Origin: Atopsyche davidsoni | Taxonomy: Eukaryota > Arthropoda > Insecta > Trichoptera > Hydrobiosidae | Reading direction: 5' to 3' | DNA length: 64,000 bases | Assembly (NCBI GenBank): GCA_022113835.1 | Contig: JAILWY010000014.1 | Location: forward strand, 11,099,501-11,163,500 | In this document: positions 20,382 to 31,785 of the stretch, one piece after another | How the letters are laid out: each line of letters starts with the position of its first letter | Numbering within the stretch: the first letter of the stretch is position 1 | Translations under genes and position numbers: made by a program | The notes under the pieces: model-generated | The model's input: only the letters and a program-made list of their open reading frames with translations | What the model was told of the DNA's origin: nothing | The model's database searches: none

Positions 20382-23319
20382 TCATGTTTCCCAAACAAAC
20401 ATGTTTTGAAGCATGTTCAGACACTCTCGCTGTGTGTCTTGCTCGGCATGTAGTTGCGTGGTGACATACTTGGCCGCTTCCAGCAGTGCAGCGCAAGTGC
20501 CACCTTGGGGTTCTGTCCTTTGACCCACCTGCTGAACCAGCTGAGCAGTTTCTTCACACAGAAAAGAAGTCGGCTCAGAAATCTCCACAGTTGATAGATC
20601 TTCGCAGGTTAGTAAACATGATAAGTGGGCCAGGGTGATGCAAAGCTATAAGTAAAAAATTGAAGTCATTTAAATATCACACTTACACGAAGCAAACATT
20701 TTTTAAACGTGACACATAGTAATAGAATGTTTTTCGAATCATATTAACATAATTTCAAATGCTGGTGCCAAAAAAATTAAAAGCAATATCAGATCAATAT
20801 AAATGGTGTGTTCATAGTCAATCTTCACACTGTCATATAAATCTGTATAACTAAAATTAATTACCTGTTCCACCAGATTGTCCTTATGTTTATACTCGCT
20901 GAAGTCGTCCACATGCTGAGCACTGTCCATGGCAGTAAAAACTGACCGCCAGACCATGTAGAAGGAATCTCCGTATGCAAGGCGTGTGGGCGGAGCTCGC
21001 AAAGCTGTGGCTGCGTGTGCTCGGACTTTCAAATTACGACATTTCTCCATTAAATTGCATAAGCAATTAAATACATCTGACTGAAATCAAAGATACAGAA
21101 CATATAACTTGCGAGAGACTACTCAAATGTATTATATTACTATGGTGTATAAATTTAATTTTGTACCTGCCATTTCTCGGAGTGAACATGGAGAGCTTCA
21201 TTTTTCATGGCTTTCCCCAGTCCATGACAGGCGTTCCACCGCACCTTCATGTTGTTACCATTGGATGCACAGTAAATCAAGCGCTCGATACCACTTATTG
21301 ATGATTTTTGTAATCGAGGACAGCTTTTCAAGTCTTCCTTATTCAGAAGAAGCATTATGTTCCCGATGGACCGCATAGCATTCACTTTTATCTTCAAAAA
21401 AACAAAAAAGTAATTTGTTTACACATCAAACATTGAAAGATTGTAATGCCTATACAAATGTCTTTCCTCAAAATTAAATAACAGTAGATTTAAATAATTA
21501 TCAAATTTGCTATATTTATTAAAACATTAAAAGCAAGATTTCAGCATCGAAATCTACATGTGTACATACTTAAAAGGGACACAACATAATTGTTTTACAT
21601 AATTTAACACCAGAGGATTTAAAAGATGCCCTTTTAAGTGTAACTGAAATACCTCAATCAACAAAATAATATATTTACTTTATCATTATCTTTTGAAGCC
21701 CCGATGCTTTCATCCAAAAGTCGCAATAGTAAATTATTATCAACTCTCTCTATTTCTGGATCTTCTCTGAAATGAAAAACGAAGACATTATTACTAAAAG
21801 TAAAATCAATATTCAATCACATTCATATAAAAATATATATCAGAGGAGTTGATAGCTGAGCCTAGTAGTTAGTAAGTTTCTAAATAATATTTAAAAATAT
21901 GAATGCAATAGTGGTTTGCATATCATAAACATTGATCATTCATTATATTAATCATAACCATTAATTATAAATAATAATTGCACATTCGTACATATTGAGA
22001 AGAAGTGCATCCGTAATGTTGGCAAGGGCCCACGTAGCTTTCACCTTCACAGCTGGGACTGCTTCATCCAGAACTCGTAGAACAGATTCGCCGCAGTCGC
22101 TAATTAGTCCGGCATCCTAAAAATAAATATAACGTGAAGTCATGAAGATAACATTACCAATCCCTAGCATATCATACCCCACAACTGATTATTAAGTAAG
22201 TTTATCCACAACAGACTGATTTAATTTTAATACTTCATATTTAAAGAAAGAAATATGGCTAATACTGCTAGTCTGATGAAGCCCTTGAAGCAAAAACGCC
22301 TACTCAAAAGATGTTTATAATCTCCTAGCCGATTGGCTAATTATATTTTTATGAATAAACAAGTTGATGTTTGTACTTCTCTCCAATGTCGATACATGAT
22401 GCAGACAGCCAGAGCTCTCACGGCAGCTGCTCCTATGATGGGATCTTCATCACCACTACAACCAAGCAGCAGAATTGCACTCAGAATTTTTAGTTTTTCC
22501 TGAGAGAAATACGTAAGAATGTTGAAAAACAAAAGCAATAAAAAAAAAAATATTATTCAGTTCTTTAAGTATCAGTTTTGCATATTTCCAACTTAATAAT
22601 GTTTCATCAGAATTGATGACTGTAGTAAAAATATCAACATTAAAAAACTGATGGGTATGAATTCACTATGCAAAACATCCCTTAACAAAGGTTTTGGATT
22701 TAGATTGGTGCTGTTTTTTTGCTTCTAATTTCCAATGTCTAGCTATTACGTACTGGTAATCTGTTAAAGGTGGCTTCACCAATACTGCTGATGCAGTCAC
22801 AGGCTATGGCCCTGGCAGGAGGGTTTTGGTCCGATTGCAAAAGCTCAGTGAGTGGTCCCTGCAGCATACATGTCCAAAATGATAAGCAATCATTTGCCAA
22901 GGTGCCAGACAATACAACTAAAAATACAACAATAATCTTTAGAAATACACTTGTAAAGAATAGTATAAGTTAAGAATGGTATTACGAAAGACAAACCTAA
23001 TTTCTGCATTGCATCTCCCATTGAGCTTACACATTTGGCAGCATGCAGACTCAAGGACGCTACAGATTCTCTGAGAGCCAAACACAGCATCTCGGTCATG
23101 ATATTAACATAAGGTGCAAGCAAGAATTCAAAATGTTTTAATGCCACTGCAGATAACACTTGCAATGATTCCAATCTTATAGGCACTAAAGCTCCCTTGG
23201 ACAGCTAAAAAAAATAAGGATCAAAATATCACACATAACATTTGAATAGAAATATTTTATTTCAACGATAGCTTTAGTAAACTTGCCTCCATGGTGCTAT
23301 TCTTAAAAGTCCACCCGAG
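20382..23319 (-). pseudogene. HEATR6: 5'-truncated tandem copy of HEATR6 (last half only)
   Basis: This is an exact copy of the last eight exons of the neighbouring HEATR6 gene plus the final 33 nt of its exon 8, all 5,269 bp to the left. It has no start codon, promoter or N-terminal exons because the duplication breakpoint cut exon 8 at 23319. Exons follow at 23204-22997, 22917-22754, 22499-22377, 22116-21992, 21766-21679, 21391-21167, 21080-20865 and 20645-20382. All frames are open, so it has not decayed. It could only be expressed by read-through or new splicing from the full gene. It may also be an assembly artefact. Confidence 0.85.
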
Positions 23320-23598
23320 AATAACAAAACAACGAATTTGGACAGACGCGCCCGACCTGTGACATCTTGCAAGAATGACATATAATACAAATATTACTCG
23401 ATATATGAGGACATTTGCAAAACAAAACGAATTAATATAATGCACATAACGATGTACAAAAGTTCCTAATGTAAATAAGTCCTGTAACAGAAGGTCTGAA
23501 GTTGATTTACATTACAATGTGCACTACCCAGTGCACATTGTGTAACTGAGGAAGTTAATTTAACAATTAAAAATAGATATATTTAATATCCCTCTTAT

Positions 23599-23869
23599 TT
23601 TCAGTATGATTGCAAAGAAAAGAAGAATAATGGACGAAAATAAGTGAATGAAAGTAAGAGTCTTGCAAAGAAAGGGAACTCTTGACGTCCTACAGCTGAT
23701 TGTACAAGAAAAAAGGGGCATTGGAAGGAGGAAGTTTACGTGGATGCGGAATTTGCGCCAGTGGCTGGAGATCAGAAGTGCGGCCGGATTGGTGAGACTG
23801 GCACAGGATAGAGACAAGTTCGAGGAAATGGTCAGCAACCTCCTATGAGGACAGGCCAGAAGAATATAA
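23599..23869 (+). mobile_element. LINE C-terminal fragment (copy 2)
   Basis: Identical to 18330-18600, carried by the tandem duplication. Confidence 0.7.
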
Positions 23870-24109
23870 AGCATTATACATTTTGTTTCTCTTTCCTTCC
23901 ATATTAAGACCCGATTACATACCACATCGATCTAGGATATATAAAATAGGGTTTCATAAACTGTGTACCATTCGGTATTTGTTTTTTTGTTAATAAAGCT
24001 TCAAATCATTTAAAAAGTAAGAGTTATTTAAAAATAACTTTGAAAGAATCTTTATATGCTATTTTCTTCTCATCCAGCAACATTTTAATGTGAATTATTA
24101 TTTTTGATA

Positions 24110-24443
24110 TCTACTATAATAATAGCCATTGTGTGTTTGTTTGTATGTGTGTATGTTTCGTTTTTCCGTTCTGTATAGAATATCTTAAAAGATACAACGC
24201 TGATTTTTTGCACATAAGTTAAGTAAATTTTTCCGCAGCTATGTGCCGAATTTCAAGACGATAGGATAATATTTTCATTCATAAACTTTAAAATATGCTT
24301 TAGCGAATTACGAATTATATGATTCACTTCTTCGCCGCGAGATGTCGTTCACCGCGAGAATTTCAAATTTAGAACTTTTACAAAAAAAACAAAAGACGCA
24401 TCGTTCATCAAATACGTCATTTTGTGACGGGCTACATTACTAG
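24110..24443 (+). mobile_element. Non-autonomous Helitron-like element (copy 2)
   Basis: Identical to 18841-19174. It was copied by the segmental duplication, not by transposition. Confidence 0.65.
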
Positions 24444-24896
24444 TATTTATATAATAAACCAGAGTTTCAAAAAAAATTATAACTTGTAAACAATGTAATC
24501 TATAGTTTATTCATAACATGTCGATTTGCATAATCTGATTAGTAAATTTAAAAAAATAAATGGATCAGATAAGATGCTTTCAAAAACATTTAACAAAAAC
24601 TAAAGTAATCAAAAGTGTTACAGAGTAACAAAGTGTAATTTAGGTGTGAAATTTCTAGTAATCTAGCTTAATAGCTTAATCTAGCGTAATAAAAATAAAT
24701 TGGTCAAATACTCTACTTCAGTAGAAAGTAAAGGTTCATAAAAAAAATATCTTCCTTTGTAAACATATTCTTTCTAGCCCAAAACAGACAAATAGAATGT
24801 TACTGGCATGAGATATTGGACTGTACAGTGGTTGATTCTTGTTAAATAATTATTTTTATGATAAAAGCTTATCACTTGCATGTTTTCTCTTCTCAG

Positions 24897-25427
24897 ATGA
24901 AAGTGATAGTGACAATCGCGAAATAAGTCCGCAAGTCTCTCAGAGACGTCTAAAAAGGAAAAGACCCAAAACACACATTTCATATAGAGCCTTTATATCT
25001 AGTAAGTAACATTTTGATAGTAAAATTATAAAAATAAAACATTTTTTTAGACAAAGGTATGTTAAATTATATTGTTTAAAATATATTAGTTGTGTTATTT
25101 TATGTTATAATACTAATTGGTCCAATTTCTTTAAACGAAAATAATGAAAAAACTTATAATTTTATAATTGAAAAAAACTAAATAAACAAAGAGATTCATA
25201 GAAAATTGAGATTGTTCGTAATTTATGTTTATATTGATTGTTTCTATATTTCAGAAAAAATAAAAGTATCATACAATACAAATCATGGTTTAAAATTTCA
25301 CCGACAAATAATACAATATGAATTCAATACGGACTATGATTTTGATGTTATGCCGACAATTAAGGTGCTGATGAAAATGATTGTTTATCACAATGTGCCA
25401 ATAACTTTATATCACCTAAAATTTTAG
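24897..25427 (+). CDS. Two phase-compatible 3' exons of an unknown gene (copy 2)
   Basis: Identical to 19628-20158 (exons 24897-25001 and 25255-25427). The stop codon lies about 220 bp from the HEATR6 stop on the opposite strand, so the two would be convergent. Confidence 0.35.
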
Positions 25428-25650
25428 TACATGTTTCAAATTTGTTTGGTATAAGAGCAAATTTATGCCATACATTTTATAAACCTACTTGTGGTGTTGT
25501 TTCCCTATTATTAACTACCAATAATAATTTTTCCAAATTTTAATTATTTTGGTTTTATTTATTCAAAAAGTAGCAATGGGTATTGGAGGTTTCATCGGTT
25601 CTGGTTTGTTAGTGGGGTAGGCCAATTAATTATTCATCTTGTTAATGCTA

Positions 25651-28600
25651 TCATGTTTCCCAAACAAACATGTTTTGAAGCATGTTCAGACACTCTCGCT
25701 GTGTGTCTTGCTCGGCATGTAGTTGCGTGGTGACATACTTGGCCGCTTCCAGCAGTGCAGCGCAAGTGCCACCTTGGGGTTCTGTCCTTTGACCCACCTG
25801 CTGAACCAGCTGAGCAGTTTCTTCACACAGAAAAGAAGTCGGCTCAGAAATCTCCACAGTTGATAGATCTTCGCAGGTTAGTAAACATGATAAGTGGGCC
25901 AGGGTGATGCAAAGCTATAAGTAAAAAATTGAAGTCATTTAAATATCACACTTACACGAAGCAAACATTTTTTAAACGTGACACATAGTAATAGAATGTT
26001 TTTCGAATCATATTAACATAATTTCAAATGCTGGTGCCAAAAAAATTAAAAGCAATATCAGATCAATATAAATGGTGTGTTCATAGTCAATCTTCACACT
26101 GTCATATAAATCTGTATAACTAAAATTAATTACCTGTTCCACCAGATTGTCCTTATGTTTATACTCGCTGAAGTCGTCCACATGCTGAGCACTGTCCATG
26201 GCAGTAAAAACTGACCGCCAGACCATGTAGAAGGAATCTCCGTATGCAAGGCGTGTGGGCGGAGCTCGCAAAGCTGTGGCTGCGTGTGCTCGGACTTTCA
26301 AATTACGACATTTCTCCATTAAATTGCATAAGCAATTAAATACATCTGACTGAAATCAAAGATACAGAACATATAACTTGCGAGAGACTACTCAAATGTA
26401 TTATATTACTATGGTGTATAAATTTAATTTTGTACCTGCCATTTCTCGGAGTGAACATGGAGAGCTTCATTTTTCATGGCTTTCCCCAGTCCATGACAGG
26501 CGTTCCACCGCACCTTCATGTTGTTACCATTGGATGCACAGTAAATCAAGCGCTCGATACCACTTATTGATGATTTTTGTAATCGAGGACAGCTTTTCAA
26601 GTCTTCCTTATTCAGAAGAAGCATTATGTTCCCGATGGACCGCATAGCATTCACTTTTATCTTCAAAAAAACAAAAAAGTAATTTGTTTACACATCAAAC
26701 ATTGAAAGATTGTAATGCCTATACAAATGTCTTTCCTCAAAATTAAATAACAGTAGATTTAAATAATTATCAAATTTGCTATATTTATTAAAACATTAAA
26801 AGCAAGATTTCAGCATCGAAATCTACATGTGTACATACTTAAAAGGGACACAACATAATTGTTTTACATAATTTAACACCAGAGGATTTAAAAGATGCCC
26901 TTTTAAGTGTAACTGAAATACCTCAATCAACAAAATAATATATTTACTTTATCATTATCTTTTGAAGCCCCGATGCTTTCATCCAAAAGTCGCAATAGTA
27001 AATTATTATCAACTCTCTCTATTTCTGGATCTTCTCTGAAATGAAAAACGAAGACATTATTACTAAAAGTAAAATCAATATTCAATCACATTCATATAAA
27101 AATATATATCAGAGGAGTTGATAGCTGAGCCTAGTAGTTAGTAAGTTTCTAAATAATATTTAAAAATATGAATGCAATAGTGGTTTGCATATCATAAACA
27201 TTGATCATTCATTATATTAATCATAACCATTAATTATAAATAATAATTGCACATTCGTACATATTGAGAAGAAGTGCATCCGTAATGTTGGCAAGGGCCC
27301 ACGTAGCTTTCACCTTCACAGCTGGGACTGCTTCATCCAGAACTCGTAGAACAGATTCGCCGCAGTCGCTAATTAGTCCGGCATCCTAAAAATAAATATA
27401 ACGTGAAGTCATGAAGATAACATTACCAATCCCTAGCATATCATACCCCACAACTGATTATTAAGTAAGTTTATCCACAACAGACTGATTTAATTTTAAT
27501 ACTTCATATTTAAAGAAAGAAATATGGCTAATACTGCTAGTCTGATGAAGCCCTTGAAGCAAAAACGCCTACTCAAAAGATGTTTATAATCTCCTAGCCG
27601 ATTGGCTAATTATATTTTTATGAATAAACAAGTTGATGTTTGTACTTCTCTCCAATGTCGATACATGATGCAGACAGCCAGAGCTCTCACGGCAGCTGCT
27701 CCTATGATGGGATCTTCATCACCACTACAACCAAGCAGCAGAATTGCACTCAGAATTTTTAGTTTTTCCTGAGAGAAATACGTAAGAATGTTGAAAAACA
27801 AAAGCAATAAAAAAAAAAATATTATTCAGTTCTTTAAGTATCAGTTTTGCATATTTCCAACTTAATAATGTTTCATCAGAATTGATGACTGTAGTAAAAA
27901 TATCAACATTAAAAAACTGATGGGTATGAATTCACTATGCAAAACATCCCTTAACAAAGGTTTTGGATTTAGATTGGTGCTGTTTTTTTGCTTCTAATTT
28001 CCAATGTCTAGCTATTACGTACTGGTAATCTGTTAAAGGTGGCTTCACCAATACTGCTGATGCAGTCACAGGCTATGGCCCTGGCAGGAGGGTTTTGGTC
28101 CGATTGCAAAAGCTCAGTGAGTGGTCCCTGCAGCATACATGTCCAAAATGATAAGCAATCATTTGCCAAGGTGCCAGACAATACAACTAAAAATACAACA
28201 ATAATCTTTAGAAATACACTTGTAAAGAATAGTATAAGTTAAGAATGGTATTACGAAAGACAAACCTAATTTCTGCATTGCATCTCCCATTGAGCTTACA
28301 CATTTGGCAGCATGCAGACTCAAGGACGCTACAGATTCTCTGAGAGCCAAACACAGCATCTCGGTCATGATATTAACATAAGGTGCAAGCAAGAATTCAA
28401 AATGTTTTAATGCCACTGCAGATAACACTTGCAATGATTCCAATCTTATAGGCACTAAAGCTCCCTTGGACAGCTAAAAAAAATAAGGATCAAAATATCA
28501 CACATAACATTTGAATAGAAATATTTTATTTCAACGATAGCTTTAGTAAACTTGCCTCCATGGTGCTATTCTTAAAAGTCCACCCGAGGTTTTCAAAGCA

Positions 28601-31600
28601 TCGTTCAATGAGCCAACTCATGGATGCAATTGTTTCAGGAGATAAATTTAGCTTATCACTTGGTGTGCAAAATTTACTTCCAATAGAATTTGTGACTAGT
28701 GAGACATTAGGTTCAGGTTCTTCTTCAGAATATTCATCGCTCCCATAATCTATTACATTTTTTTCTATCTCATCCAATTGGACTTTGTGAACATTTTTGA
28801 TAATTCCACCGATAGAGAAGTTCTGTGTGTATTCGGTGATTGTAGGGTTATCATTAGAATTTATGAGAATATTTGATATTTCTGGTACTGGTGGGTCGAT
28901 CGATACGACACAGCCCATTATAATCAGGGCTGCAACCTGAATAGTCCAATCTTAAAAGATAAAAGTCAAATGAAATAAAGACAAATCAATTAAATATAAT
29001 AATATATTTGAGTCTGAACAAATGGTAAGGGAGTACCTTTATGAATTAAAAGATTTTTTACACTTTTAATTATTTCAATCAGAAGTTGGCCTTCAAATCT
29101 TTTGTAAGGCGTTGCTTGTATGCAAGCAACGACACATTTTAGAATTACCACTAAAACCGATATCGATCTTTCTGTAGTGAGAGATGAACGTAGAAGGCAG
29201 TGCATATTTTCAAGGGAATGTCCGAGACTCACAGAGAACGGCGTGAAAGATGTTGTAGTACGTTTTCTAGATAAATAAAACAAAAACTAGTTGAATAATA
29301 AAATTATAAAATAATATTAGTGAAGTATGACGGTTATGATAACATGAAATAAATTTCAAAGTTGTGAGCTACCCCATTTCAGCCTGTGTCAAGTATGATC
29401 TAGATACTGTCACGAGAGAGAGCAGTGCTGTAAAGGCAGCGGTACGAGCTGAAGCTGAGGGCTCCCTCTGAATGGATACAGCTAAGCCTCCGCCGGCTCT
29501 GCACCCTCCTGCCTCTCCTGGAAGGAGTGCCCACCAATAGCCAAACACAAGGTGCTTCTCGGATGTCTGAAAATTAAAATTTTATTAGCAAATTCAACTT
29601 TACTGCTATGAGCAATTCAACAAATTCGATAACCAAAGTAGGAATTAAATTATTGGTTGCATAAAATTTTGGGTATAAGATTTAAATATTTTAAATTACC
29701 CTTATTGTAACAGAAAGAAGATTCAATGCAGCAAGTCTAGTTTTGGCTTGTGCAGATTTGAGTTTGGCTAACCTGCCGTTTTCAGAATCTGACATGTCAG
29801 ACTCACTGGTGTTTGCCCAACGAGGCATTGGTACATTATCTATTTGAATTGCTGATATATTAGCGGCTGTATATCCGGTAATTTGACTTGCACTCAGAGG
29901 TGTGTCGAGTTGTAATACATTTTCAGATGAGTTTTCTCGCCAACTTTTCGATTGACTCTGGATTGGTTTCGGGTTTCGGTGCTTTCTTAGTTTTATTTGC
30001 TATAAATATTAATAAACACTATATGTACTAAATAAATAAGACTTTCATAAGAGTCAATGGTCAGTAAAAAAATATTCAGCCAACAAGCATTTGATGGTAA
30101 AATATTCCTATGAAAATGCATAAAATAAAAATTGAGAAAAAAAATAGTTTACTTTTCCTCCTTTATTTTTAGGCGGCGTAGGAATCTCTGCTAGTGTTTG
30201 TTGTGATGGCATGACTTTTTGAGGGGTGACAGATTCACAACCTTCCAATGCGTAAAGCATCCAACACCGACAAGCCCCGATAACTTCTCCCAAATTCTTT
30301 ACGACTTCATTGTTATAAGAGTATACTTGAATTAATACATTAAATGCACAAACTAAAATCTGAAATAAATTTAGATAGCATTTTATACCATAATTACATA
30401 ATTACTTAGTGTTGATAATATGTATGAGGCATGGAAAAACTTACATCACAAAAATTTATCTCATTTTGGTCTCTTTTACGATTATTGTATAAAAATCTTA
30501 ATGCAATATCAGCACACCTCTGAAGAATTTCAACCCCAATTTGTTTTCTTTCATTTTGTTGTGAGCTTTCAATAGTTGTTAAGGCAAGAATACATTTTAT
30601 TACTCCTAAGTCAATGAAGTAGGGATTTTCAATATTTTTTTTAGATATTCGATCAACATTGTCAAGGTTGGCCTGAACAAATCGGAGGAGAACTCCATTT
30701 TTACCAATTAAATCTTCATACACCTAGAAAATAATTTTATAAAATATAAACATATTTAACCGCCCTATATACGTCTTCCATAGTGTGGCCTAATCGCAAC
30801 AACCCGTATCACGTACGTCCAGGTAAAAAAGATATATCCGAAACCAACAAGTCGTACATGGTTCGTCCGTTTGTTCCTAAGACCTCACGGTACATTATTT
30901 TATTTAGTATTTCAAGGGTACGTAAAAGAGTCTTAAATGAGTATGTTATGTAAACATTTCGTCAGGTATACGGTTTAAAAGCATTGTCCTTGAGACATCT
31001 TATGTAAAATAACCCGACGTTTTTTTGCCTACTTTTTAAAAAAAAACCTGTAGGTAGGGTGGTTAAGTGACTAGGCAAACGTAATAAATAAAAATATATA
31101 CCTTTGGTGTATGGTGTGAACTTCTTTTTAGTACTATATATAAGGCTTCTAGAATATCTTCTAATATCATATTACTACATTCTTTAAGCGTTTTTATAAG
31201 CCATGAAAACACATCAATGCATTCACTAGATGTTAATCGTTTTCTTACTACACGAGTAATTAATTTACATGTTTTAGAAACGAGAAACGGCTCTGATGGG
31301 GGGACCGCCAAGCAAATCAATTGTAGAAGAGAAGAAACAACCTAAAATCATAAAATTATTATACTATGAATAAAGAGAGTCACATAAAAACCAAACAGGG
31401 TGACACACAAACTTCATGTATGCTTATGATCAAAATTGATAATTTATCTCGTTATAAAGAAATAATATCTATTTTCAAATACGATTTGAATTGTTATTTT
31501 AGTTTTTTAAATTGGTATTTGCTATTCCACAGAACACTACATCTACGAATTTCAGAAAAATGTTTAAAACCCATTTGTGCAAAGTACGTAACTTTGTTTA

Positions 31601-31785
31601 TGTCCAAAATGAAGTGCGGTTATCTTACTCACATTTTCTTCAACATTTGCAAATTGTTCACAATTAAGAGCATTTAGGTTATCTAATATAACATTTAGCG
31701 ATTCCTTTTCACATGTTGCTGATTTTTTGTTTAATAATAATAGACTTTGAATGACATTTTGCATATGCTCACGCGCGTCCTCCAT
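25651..31785 (-). CDS. HEATR6: HEAT repeat-containing protein 6
   Basis: Sixteen exons join in phase to about 1,136 aa, close to the vertebrate protein (about 1,180): 31785-31633, 31341-31102, 30723-30445, 30359-30153, 29999-29700, 29566-29373, 29266-29037, 28950-28556, 28473-28266, 28186-28023, 27768-27646, 27385-27261, 27035-26948, 26660-26436, 26349-26134 and 25914-25651. The protein is a helical-repeat (HEAT/ARM) solenoid, for example ADAGLISDCGE and VKATWALANITDALL in exon 12. The middle region (exons 5-7, FGYWWALLPGEAGG) matches the DUF4042 part of the HEATR6 family, and exon 8 has an acidic loop (DEYSEEEPEPN). The start ATG at 31785 gives MEDAREHMQNVIQ. The intron after exon 8 has a GC donor (GAG|GCAAGT). 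The molecular role of the family is poorly defined; it is a presumed scaffold. The 3' half lies in the tandem duplication. Confidence 0.87.

Larger units (their letters stand above)
18051..23319. repeat. Tandem duplication unit, copy 1 (5,269 bp)
   Basis: Every stretch compared, including introns and repeats, matches 23320-28588 at a constant offset of 5,269. The unit begins at AATAACAAAACAACG and ends inside HEATR6 exon 8 at ...CCACCCGAG. I saw no mismatch. It contains the 3' half of HEATR6, a LINE tail, a Helitron and two plus-strand exons. Confidence 0.95.
23320..28588. repeat. Tandem duplication unit, copy 2 (5,269 bp)
   Basis: A direct repeat of 18051-23319 abutting it without spacer. 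The right edge lies in HEATR6 exon 8 (...CCACCCGAG|GTTTTC), where the normal gene continues. The junction at 23319/23320 joins exon sequence to intergenic AATAACAAAAC with essentially no microhomology. Confidence 0.95.

Noticed and set aside
21109..21378. Plus-strand 89-codon ORF (and its copy at 26378)
   Set aside because: It lies antisense to HEATR6 exon 14 and the adjoining intron.
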